Assembly: GCA_949825025.1 (NCBI GenBank)
Contig: OX463785.1
Span: 10,727,971-10,791,970, forward strand
Length of the DNA: 64,000 nucleotides
From: Siphlonurus alternatus
Lineage: Eukaryota; Arthropoda; Insecta; Ephemeroptera; Siphlonuridae
Direction: 5' to 3'
The position numbers and the translations under genes are program-made. The notes beneath the pieces are model-generated. The model worked only from the letters and a program-made list of their open reading frames with translations. It did no database searches and was not told the DNA's origin. Shown in pieces: positions 35,746-44,664 of this stretch. The number at the start of each line of letters is the position of its first letter. Position 1 is the stretch's first letter.

Positions 35746-37790
35746 TCACTGGTCCAGCTTCACTCCCTGTTTCTCTAGCTCGGCTCTGGAACATGCAAAT
35801 ACAAGATCAGATTCGGGTGCTCAAGAGGATGCAATGGACAATTAGCATCAAGTTTTTTTATTAGCTCAGTCGAAAGAGGAAGTAAAAAAAAAAAAAACAC
35901 CCGTGAATTTTTTGAGATTTTTATTTTTACTGTATCATGCCTAAAATAGAGATGTAAAGAGGTCACATAACCTGGAGGCGGTGCCCGTGACGCCATTGAA
36001 CTGTCCGGTCAAACAAACGATCAACTATATAACGCTTGTAAACAATAAATTATAATAATAATAATAATAATTGTTTATTGGGTTAAGAAATACATAAAAT
36101 GGGAGGGAAAGACAAGAAAAAAAAGAATAAATAACCCAAATGGTGGATTGAAAAAGGCAAATGCCCATTCACAATGTGATCAACCACCAAAATTAGTTAG
36201 TTGTTGCTTGGTTCCATAGCAACGTGGTTGTTTAGAAGCGTTATAGAGTCGATCGTTTGTTTGACCGGACAGTTTAATGACGTCACAGGCGTCACCTCCA
36301 GGTCATGTGACCTCTTTACATCTCTATTTTAGGCATGATGCAGTAAAAATAAAAATTTAAAAAAAATTACAGGTGATTTATGCGACCTCTTTCGACTGGG
36401 CTAATAAAAAAAATTGATGCTACTGTCCATTGAATTAATAAAAGCAAAAGCTTTTCCCAGTTATAATTATTATCTTGAATGCAGAGGTTGTAGTAGTACA
36501 ACGCCTACAATAATTAGCAGTCAAGGAAGGTTTGTGCTTTCTTGAGGTGTATATGAAGACTACAGTATCATAACTAAAAGTCTAGTATCCTGCAATTCAA
36601 ACTATTGAAAGATAAAGAAAATAAAAGGTCAAGGACTTTATGACTCACCAGGCCTACAGTATACTGGGCTTTACAATACATTTATTTTAATTTTGCTGTC
36701 TTCGAGAAAGTTCGAGAGTTCCTTAGCCAGTGAGACTTTTTACTACAAACTGGGGATATTACAAAAACCCTATTATGATGTGTGATGTAGCCTTCATTTA
36801 CAGTATGCATACGTATTACTGATGTGCCATAATAATAAAATTAATGCGGCAAATGTGGCTACGCCACGGTACCATGGTAGCTCGCGAAGGGTTTATCTCT
36901 ATCAAATCCCTCTTAAACAAATCTTAACCCTCCGCTTCAACAACTTCTGCCTTCAACAAATTCCTGATGGTTTTATGGCAGTATGTACGGTATGTATGCA
37001 TACTCAACAGAATAGATATAAGTTGTTTATTTTAATGCTTTGTGGCACGATTGCAATAGCAAGACCCTATGCAAATAGTGGGTAATAAGGCAATCTTGAC
37101 ACATTTGGCTATTCGATTTTGAACCTTTCAGGTTTGGGGGCATACATGACCAAAATGTGTCAATTGCCCCAAAATACCAACCAACCAACCGAACCTTTCA
37201 GGGTTATCAGGGCCGAACACAATCCATTTCATAAATCAGCTATCGTAGCTGTCACAGAACCTATACCAGTACAGTATGTACTTCCATTACCTAAAGTCTG
37301 ACAACATCACTGAAAGAAAGTTTGCATTTTAAACAGAAAATCCTACTAGCATATTTTTTAGATCAAAGACAGCCTCGATCATTCCTGGTTACCTGGGCAT
37401 GCAATATGCTAATATGCATACACGTTGCAGTCTTGTAGAGCTCCATTAACTAACCTGAGCTGCTTGCTGAAGTCATCTTCGACGTTATCATCATCCCAGT
37501 TATCTTCCCAAACATTCACGTCCTCATCATCTTCGTCTTTACCCGTCCAGTCTGTAAAATAAAATAAAAAATTTGACATCAGTCAAATCGAGACTGAAAA
37601 CAGCGTGTACTTTCGAAGCTCGTAACTTTTATGCTATGAAATTTTCCAAAACGAAAATTTGACTAGGTAGAGATTATATAATAAATAATTGTTGAATGTA
37701 TATTATTTATTTACCCTCCGCTGGAAACTCCTCAAATTCATCATCTTCTTCGAGCAGACCGAGATCAACTTTCGGCTTGTTATCCGCCAT
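35746..37790 (-). CDS. SEM1: 26S proteasome subunit SEM1/DSS1 (complete, three exons)
   Basis: Minus-strand exons 37715-37790, 37455-37551 and 35746-35785 join in frame to a 70-aa acidic protein starting [20 protein letters not shown] and ending at TGA. The hallmark core [16 protein letters not shown] is present (residues 39-54), followed by the helical tail [13 protein letters not shown]. This is SEM1/DSS1/Rpn15, an intrinsically disordered subunit of the proteasome lid that also binds BRCA2-type recombination proteins and the TREX-2 mRNA-export complex. Length equals the animal family norm. Donors are GTAAAT and GTTAGT; acceptors are ACAG and CCAG, the last exon supplying only 13 codons including stop. 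Intron 1 is 163 bp; intron 2 is 1669 bp and contains a large fold-back. Identification is by conserved sequence; there is nothing odd in the protein. Confidence 0.96.
35812..36440. mobile_element. Large fold-back element inside SEM1 intron 2, with an inserted tail-like sequence
   Basis: Arms of about 200 bp: GCAATGGACAATTAGCATCA, ATTAGCTCAGTCGAAAGAGG, TAGAGATGTAAAGAGGTCAC and GTCCGGTCAAACAAACGATC are mirrored at 36240-36440 (GATCGTTTGTTTGACCGGAC, GTGACCTCTTTACATCTCTA). Between the arms (about 36040-36190) sits an unrelated segment with (AAT)n and TTGTTTATTGGGTTAAG, resembling the 3' tail of a retroposon (inference). Confidence 0.75.
36441..37454. other. Remainder of SEM1 intron 2
   Basis: No coding exon seen. 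A TTGGGGGCATACATGACCAA segment and CAATTGCCCCAAAATACCAA lie near 37133-37180; the latter is partly shared with CAATTGCCCCGAAATACCAA at about 50860 in the aminopeptidase gene, so this is probably a dispersed repeat. Confidence 0.4.
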
Positions 37791-37949
37791 TTTTCTGATT
37801 CAGCAAAACAAAAAACAAATGACGGTAAAAAAGCGAAATTTGAAATAAAAAAAGAAAGGGAACTCGTTTGAAAGTTTTTAAATCATCTTCGCAACAATCG
37901 CAACCTTTGTAAAAAAAAACAGAAGAAATTACATAAATTAAATTAACTG

Positions 37950-38175
37950 TTAAGGTAGAGATAATACGGATCAGCTGGTCCAATGCTAAAAAAATCCTAT
38001 TCATAAAAATTATGAAAAAAATTTAAAATGTTCTCCTCTACATCTCCTATCAGTAGGTAAAATATCAGGTATACAAAAACGAGCTAGTTTTCGAGTTATT
38101 AATTTTTAAAATTGACTAATTTAACATGGAGAAATAGAACTTCCATGTTAAATTAGTCAACTTTAAAAATTAATA
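37950..38175. repeat. Rearranged copy of the TTAA palindrome family
   Basis: Starts TTAAGGTAGAGATAA like 11601-11996 but continues with GAAAAAAATTTAAAATGTTC, TCTCCTCTACATCTCCTATC and the centre of the 4035-4405 element, then stops after AGTCAACTTTAAAAATTAAT. The right half is missing, so the copy is truncated or a hybrid of the two families. Confidence 0.6.
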
Positions 38176-38586
38176 ACTAAAATTTAATTAAATTACTAAA
38201 ATAGCAAATATAATTAAAATTTTTATTAGAATTATGACACAAAAATAAAATAAAGCCCACTGCACACAATATTAAAAAATGGAAAAAGACTGCAATTAAT
38301 TAAGTGAATTAATTAAGTAATTGCAGGGCTATATTCTCCTATAATACAATAAGAGAATAACCCTGAGTAATTGTTAAAAAAAAAATCAAATTATCGTTTC
38401 ATTAGAGACCATATTGTGGTGCAGTATATATATATAATGTATAATATGTATTGATGTGTATAAATATAAGATTCCAATCACAACAAAACGAAAGTAATCG
38501 CACGGTCGCACCTGGAGCCAAAGATTGCGCGGCAGTATAATCGCTCGCCGGCTCGCCGGCTCTGCTTACAATATAATATGATATTG

Positions 38587-38930
38587 GGGGACATTCATAA
38601 AGCACTTTAACACCAACTTTAGCCCCAAGTTTTATCCCTGATGGTACTAAACATGGTACTAAATTAGAGGAGCTAGCTAACTAGCTATACAGTAAAACAA
38701 ATCTAAGTTTACGCCTGACATGGCTAGACTATACGTCTAGACCGACTGGCGCCCCCTATCTTAGCCATGTTATGACTTCCAAGATGGCCGTCGCGCGTAA
38801 TCAAATCCACACGTAAACTAAGATCTGTTATACTGTAGACATGGTTAGCCCCTGGTTTAGCACCATGTTTAGTACCAGGAATAAAACTTGGGGATAAAGT
38901 TGGGGTTAAAGTGCTTTGTGAATGCCCCCC
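38587..38930. mobile_element. Nested palindromes
   Basis: Outer arms GGGGACATTCATAAAGCACT...CAAGTTTTATCCC pair with GGGATAAAGTTGGGGTTAAA...GCTTTGTGAATGCCCCCC. Between them, 38679-38840 is a second palindrome (CTATACAGTAAAACAAATCT and AGATCTGTTATACTGTAG) related to 9755-9935: one fold-back has inserted into another. Confidence 0.75.
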
Positions 38931-39727
38931 ATTAATGTGTCGGAGCTCAGCTTGCTGATGCTGTGCTGTTTGCTTGCTGATGGTGGTGTACGTTGGGTTG
39001 CCTACGTGTCAGGGGTTACAACATATTTTGTGTTGTATAATATGGACAGTAATACTCTTGCTTTTTTTTTTTAAAATTTAATTAAAAAATAAAAATATTA
39101 GAAAAAAATTAATTTTTTGTTTCGAATTCGTTTATTAATTTTTTATGCTTAGTTTTATCTTGCTATATAAATAAATACATGCCATGAAGTTATAATTATT
39201 ATATCATTCTTAAATTAATCATCTAATAAAATAGTATATAATTTTTGATAAAATTTGAACCACGAAATAATAGTAATGCAAAAATCTAATGGAAATTTTG
39301 ATTTAGGTAAAAATGAAAAAAATATATATATTATTGATTTTTTTCTTACTTTTGGAGCATTTATATATAAAAAAAACTATTTTTTAGCTGATTTTTTATT
39401 ATTATTATAATTTTTTTTGTGTGAATTGTATTATAATTTACGATTTGGACCAAAATTTGGCATAACAATTCATTTAGATTCATATTATGAAATTTAGTCA
39501 TGCAATAGTTAATAGTTTTGTGTTTTCGAAATGAGACGGTCTTAATAATTACGAAGAAATTTTATTATGATCGAAGACATGCAAAAAGAACATACAATAT
39601 AATATATTATATGCATATTATATTATTAATTGTTCCATATTTTTTCTTGATTACATTATAAAAAACATTTGTTTACTAATTTAAATATTAATTTTTTACC
39701 ATGTAAAGTAATGACTGGAAACATAAG

Positions 39728-39730
<3 letters not shown>

Positions 39731-39812
<82 letters not shown>
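39731..39812. repeat. (TA)n microsatellite, about 80 bp
   Basis: Pure alternating TA about 300 bp before the torsin-like coding exon; an IY-repeat open frame across it is an artefact. Confidence 0.95.
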
Positions 39813-39815
<3 letters not shown>

Positions 39816-40113
39816 CCACAATAATTGTTTCTTAAATTCAACGATCAGAAATTTTGTTTATCAAATTGTTGGACAACCATTTCGCTTTTTCAACAGTTTT
39901 TGAACTCAACTAAAAGTTCTTCAATCAGCTGGCAAAACTGGTTTAATATACAATCCAGTGCAGAGGTATTGTATATTATATATACAATAATAAAATATAA
40001 ATATATTATTATTAAAATATTAATAATTAAAAAACTATATCCTATTATTTTTTAATCAGGTTAATTTAATTAATTCTTAATTTTTGTTGTCATTTTTTTC
40101 CCCCCAGGTAAAA

Positions 40114-40941
40114 ATGTCATCAGTTCGACTCGGTTTCCTACCTTTACTTGCTGCTTCCATCGCAATAGGATTATACATCGGCGTGAATCTGAACATGCCC
40201 AAGCTAATCCTTACTAAAATCAGCTGGGATATTCCATCATTGAAGACTGACTTATCCCTACACGTTTATGGACAAGAAAAAGCAATTAACGATTTGGTAA
40301 AAGCAGTATCACGAACCAACGGTACCGGATATAATGTAATAGTTCTAATGGGAGGACCGGGAGTTGGAAAACATTACATCTCTGAAATTATGAAACAATA
40401 TATTACATGTGATGGAATATTTATGACAAATATCGAAAAAAATAATAAACCTAAAAAACCATTAATTAATTATTTTGATAATTATAATTTTTTTCCTAAA
40501 ATTAAAAAAATATATGAAGAACCATATTGTTTTTCTACAATTTCATATACACCTAATTTTAAAGAATTTTTAAATAGTATTGATTATTTAGAATCACATG
40601 TTTTACATTATAATACAAGATATAAACATTTTGAATCTACGTTTAAAATTGGACATGTTGATGTGGTGTTTGCAAATATTATCGACTCTGAAGACCTGAA
40701 GAGGTTCTCCAATGCAAATCAGTACTCTCAGTTTGTTCAGAACGAAGCAAGGAAGTTTGAGGAGTTTGTGGCCAAGCATTTGCCGTACATCCACTTTCAG
40801 ACTGTTACCTTGGAGCCTCTCATGAGTCATCATGTCAGATGGTGTCTTGAGGACATGTATGAGGACATGCCCATGTCCATTGGAGAACAAGAACGAGACT
40901 TTGTGCCTTTTGGCTGCAAGACTAATGTTACTACCGTGTAA
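40114..40941 (+). CDS. Torsin-like AAA+ protein lacking a Walker B motif
   Basis: One uninterrupted coding exon of 275 aa, starting at ATG 40114 six bases after a strong acceptor (TTTTTTTCCCCCCAG), so a 5' UTR exon probably lies upstream. Residues 8-26 are a hydrophobic signal or anchor. LKTDLSLHVYGQ (43-54) and a Walker A GGPGVGKH (80-87) fit torsins, whose Walker A is also atypical (GKN). FEEFVAKHLPYIHF, TVTLEPL and the terminal GCKT (267-270, the torsin sensor-II GCK) complete the match. Torsins are ER and nuclear-envelope ATPases of about 330 aa activated by LAP1/LULL1. Here the 88-150 segment is shortened and lysine/asparagine-rich, and the place of hhhhDE reads STISYTPN, so both Walker B acids are absent. 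It may be a pseudo-ATPase, or an exon may be missing. AATAAA lies at 41008-41013. Confidence 0.75.
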   Translation: MSSVRLGFLPLLAASIAIGLYIGVNLNMPKLILTKISWDIPSLKTDLSLHVYGQEKAINDLVKAVSRTNGTGYNVIVLMGGPGVGKHYISEIMKQYITCDGIFMTNIEKNNKPKKPLINYFDNYNFFPKIKKIYEEPYCFSTISYTPNFKEFLNSIDYLESHVLHYNTRYKHFESTFKIGHVDVVFANIIDSEDLKRFSNANQYSQFVQNEARKFEEFVAKHLPYIHFQTVTLEPLMSHHVRWCLEDMYEDMPMSIGEQERDFVPFGCKTNVTTV

Positions 40942-41007
40942 AAATATATACATTGTTTTGTTATAAGTTTTAAAACATGTTTATTTTTTTATTATTATAT
41001 GTGATTA

Positions 41008-41013
41008 AATAAA
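41008..41013 (+). promoter_or_regulatory. Poly(A) signal of the torsin-like gene
   Basis: AATAAA 67 bp after the stop codon. Confidence 0.5.
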
Positions 41014-41322
41014 TTTAAACAATTTATTACTTTTTTTTTTTTGCAGTCGTTAAAGTCTCTACGCTTTGTAGATTTGCAAATATAATTTTATTATACGTAC
41101 TTCATTAAATTTTTTGATGATTATATTTTTTTGATGTATTAGATACTGTGTATAGATATGGATGCAATTATATAATTTAGGAATACTGATAAAAACAAAT
41201 GGAGTAAAATTGCAAACTGACATTAACTTATTATTATAATATGGGTTTGAAAATTTATATCTCTACTCTAGCAATAATAAACTTAGCGAAAGATTAAACA
41301 CTGAAAATATGTAATTTAATGT

Positions 41323-41640
41323 ACAGTCGTCGCCTAAGAAATTTTCTCTTTGCAGCTTTGTTAATCACAAAAATCACCATGCATGCCCCCAGGCGCGGAT
41401 CCAGAAAAAAATTCGGGGGGGGGGGGGGTCTGCCTCTATAAGGCCAATGTTAAAAAAAAATGGAGTGGGGGAAATGCCTATATTGCCCATGTGAAATCCA
41501 AAATTTCGGGGGGGGGGGGCTGCAGCCCCCCCTTCCAGCCCCCCCCTGGATCCGCGCCTGCATGCCCCGTAAGAATAACACAGCCAGGTGATTTAACAAG
41601 GCTGCAAGTGGGGGAAATTTTCCGAGGCGACAAGTGTACA
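41323..41640. mobile_element. Fold-back MITE, GCAGCCTTGTTAATCACC family, copy 3, interrupted by a hAT MITE
   Basis: Left part GTACAGTCGTCGCCTAAGAA then TTTGCAGCTTTGTTAATCAC; right part GATTTAACAAGGCTGCAAGT then TTTTCCGAGGCGACAAGTGT. The GC-rich element at 41390-41560 sits between, with its 8-bp duplication inside this element's loop, which fixes the order of insertion. Confidence 0.8.
41390..41560. mobile_element. hAT-type GC-rich MITE, copy 2
   Basis: Ends CAGGCGCGGATCCAG and CTGGATCCGCGCCTG; perfect 8-bp target duplication CATGCCCC (41382-41389 and 41561-41568). Interior G-run, GGCCAATGTTAAAAAA, GGGGGAAATGCCTATATTGC, C-run. Confidence 0.9.
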
Positions 41641-43287
41641 ATCAACCTAATATTCGAACATACGTCACACGTATACATCTAACATGGACTATATATTCAT
41701 GTAACTAAAAATACTGTCGTGAATTATTCAATAGTATGTCTCGGCGAAAGCGCCAACACAAAATTAGGGCCAGGTCAAATGGCGAGACATATAACGCATG
41801 ATTAGCAATTCTAAACTTGCCATATCTTGTTACAGTATAGTCAAATTTGTCTTACACTCTCCAACGGACGTATTTCTTATGTCATCAGCTTATGTTAAAA
41901 AGGTCTGTTCATTTACTTAATTATATCAATTATACAAATTCACAACCATTTTCAGAACAATAAAAATGTCCGATCCGACCATATATGTTAAAGTATAGCC
42001 GGATTTTTATTCGAATGGAGTTCACAGTATATTATACTCATGGTAGCTCTATTTAATTCTTGGACTCTAGTTAACTAACGTGATTAATGAATGAATTTTA
42101 TATGAACGAACCTTAATTAAAACTATATTTTAATACTTGAAATAATCTGCAATTTATAGTTAGTAAAATGAAGTACAAACTTGATTTAAGGTAAACAAAA
42201 AATATACTTCCAGCTGCTTAAAATTCTGTTGAGAGTATTTGTATTTAATCAATTTGACCAATCGTACGTATTGCAGTAAATGTCTGTGTAGAAATTTTAA
42301 AAAAAGATTGTAATTTCTAAAAAATGTATTCGGTTATCTTTAGAAACTTATTTGCATGTCTCAGTATTATAAGTTATAATTTAAATATTGTTATTTAAAT
42401 CTAATATGTCAACGATGTTATGGGTCACAGTTGATTTCATTTACTTGCGAGGTACAATTTAAATAATTTGTTTTACAGTACAGTGTAAATATCGTAGATA
42501 TGTCATATTTTCAACATATTTGACGTACATCAATGAAATTAAATGAAGGCAATTATATTAAATTAAATCAAAAATTAAATATAATAATGATACACATTAT
42601 TAAAAGTAAATACATAAAAAATGTGTTATAAATAAATTAATTTTATATAATTATATGCTATAATATAAGAAACATTTTAATTGCAAATTATATAATATAA
42701 TTACTAAAAATATATTAAAAATTATAAAAATATTTTTTGACACATAAGTTTATTAAAGTATTCAAAATAGAACATTTTTTATAATAAACAAATTGCGTGA
42801 ACACAATACAATGTCGAACGAATCTGAGACAATGGGTTAATGCCTCTATTGGCAGTCAGTGTGCATAACATAACCTTGGCACAGTTAACCTGTACGTGTC
42901 AATGACTCTAGCTGCAGTGCATGTGTATGCGTAATGGAGTTAATAAAAATTAATATGTTGAGTAACAAAATCAATGTAGGGTAACAACTTTCAGAGTTAA
43001 AATCAACTTTAGAGAGAGTTATAAACAAGTAAAAAATTGAAAATTTCACTATTAGATAAAAAAGTAAATACCTGTTTTTTTAAAGTGCCTTCGTAAATTT
43101 ACAATCACGATAAATCAATGTAAGAAGTGTAATAGATAATACAGGTTATTTCGATAGAAATTAGCTTGAAGCATGCACACACTGTCATATCAAAAATAGT
43201 GTATATGTGTTGATTTTGTACTCTTTATATACGATTATTCATTGGTATAATAGTATAATTATTATAATACATAATATACTTTAATGG
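41641..43287. other. AT-rich intergenic stretch
   Basis: No gene, repeat or motif I can support. Confidence 0.4.
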
Positions 43288-43632
43288 ACAACATACATTG
43301 TATGAAAAAATTTTATTGCAGAAATGAATAGAGGGTATATACCAAATTACGCTACTCTGAATTTTTTCATATTTTTTTTGAGACCCAGAACTATTTTTAA
43401 ATAATTATTGAAAGTGCGGCCACGCCCCCTGCCTGATGGAGGCGTCAATCGGCGTCTAGTCTCTATCCTTTTTATTAAAGATTCAGGGGTGCCAACTGAA
43501 ATCACAGAACTTTCAATATATATTTAAAAATAGTTCCGGGACTCAAAAAAATCTGAAAATTTTCAGAGTAGCATCATTTGGTACCCTCTATTCATTTCTG
43601 CAACAAAATGTTTTGATGTATGTTGTCCTTTA
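43288..43632. mobile_element. GGACAAC-type fold-back element, copy
   Basis: GGACAACATACATTGTATGA, GAATAGAGGGTATATACC and ACTATTTTTAAATAATTATT with GCGGCCACGCCCCCTGCC, mirrored to GATGTATGTTGTCC. It is the sister copy of 9318-9660. Confidence 0.75.
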
Positions 43633-44519
43633 TACTGAATGATAATATATTAAATTTGCAACTTCTTTCCATGACAATAAAACAGAATGATATAATTATA
43701 TCTTAATACTTGTTAGTAAAACTTTACAATATATAATCAACACATGCACGTAATTTAACTGGCTGTATACACTCATTTATTATTATATGACCGTGTGACT
43801 AATTAAATATGCATAAAATGCATTAAATTATACTAATTATTTTATAATTTATGCATAAATCATGGCATTAGAGAAATAAAGAAAACGTAATTTTGAATTT
43901 GAAATGAACTTTTGAGTGTAAAAGAAAGATAAATATGCTTTAGCGTATTACCGTCAGAACGTGTTATGTTGAAGGTTTCTATGTCAAATTACAGCATTGT
44001 GTAATAAATAATTAAATTCACAATAGAATAATTGTGACATTTGAATTTGGCAAGACCTAGTTTTAATATATGGTTATGTAAGAGCAACCAGCTAGTATAA
44101 CGTACCGTACAATAAATTAAGATCACAAATATAATTTTCATATTAATAATGTACGTTTTAATTCGGCTGCTCAAAACGTTATGCGCGTGTCTAAAATGTT
44201 ATCGATTCTTACACTCTTAATAGTAAGGCAAATAATCAGGTGGTTTATGTAGCTACACTAATACAAAATACAAAATATTAATTTTGCTCCAAACAATACA
44301 ATTTCAGGACAATTTAAAAAATTTATACAATAACAAATTTAAATAAAATTAAAAATTATTAAAAATTTAACAGGTTATAATATTTTTTTAAACATTTTGA
44401 AAAATAAACTATTATTTAAAATATTTTTTTATTTTAAAATATTATAATAAAATATAAATTTTTTTTCATAAACTATATTTTATGGTTGAATAAAATTACA
44501 TGCAAATTAATTCACACAA
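43633..44519. other. AT-rich stretch, nothing recognised
   Basis: Homopolymer-rich filler; a 61-codon minus-strand frame near 43989-44174 shows no family resemblance. Confidence 0.4.
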
Positions 44520-44664
44520 AACGGTAATCTACCACCGTCACTGCAACTCGTGTATCAGGGAGGAGGGGAGTTTGTTGCTGACCGCGCTGCTACTCACCTT
44601 TCTCTGAGGTGGCTCGCTCAGTTTCCGTCACTCCGCAGCAGTGACTACAGCGGCAGAGGGAACG
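44520..44664 (+). promoter_or_regulatory. Possible aminopeptidase 5' UTR exon and promoter island
   Basis: A GC-rich island in AT-rich surroundings ends CAGCGGCAGAGGGAAC followed by a good donor GTGAGT at about 44664. The next acceptor in the plus direction is the one just before the aminopeptidase ATG (TTATGTTACAG at 48684), so this could be its non-coding first exon. Only the splice logic and base composition support it. Confidence 0.3.

Larger units (their letters stand above)
37791..39730. other. Intergenic region between divergent SEM1 and torsin-like genes
   Basis: The two genes are transcribed away from each other, so 5' regulatory sequence of both should be here; no specific site is convincing. 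It contains half of a TTAA palindrome (37950-38175) and a nested palindrome (38587-38930). The rest, including 39050-39700, is A/T-only filler. Confidence 0.4.

Noticed and set aside
39656..39841. Open frame with IY repeats
   Set aside because: It is a translated TA microsatellite.
40603..40953. Antisense 116-codon frame
   Set aside because: Shadow of the torsin-like exon; no recognisable domain.
41383..41682. Proline/glycine-rich small proteins over GC-rich elements (also at 7342, 62354, 62580 and 63785)
   Set aside because: They read through hAT MITE termini and G/C runs; the same frames appear in every copy and in both strands.
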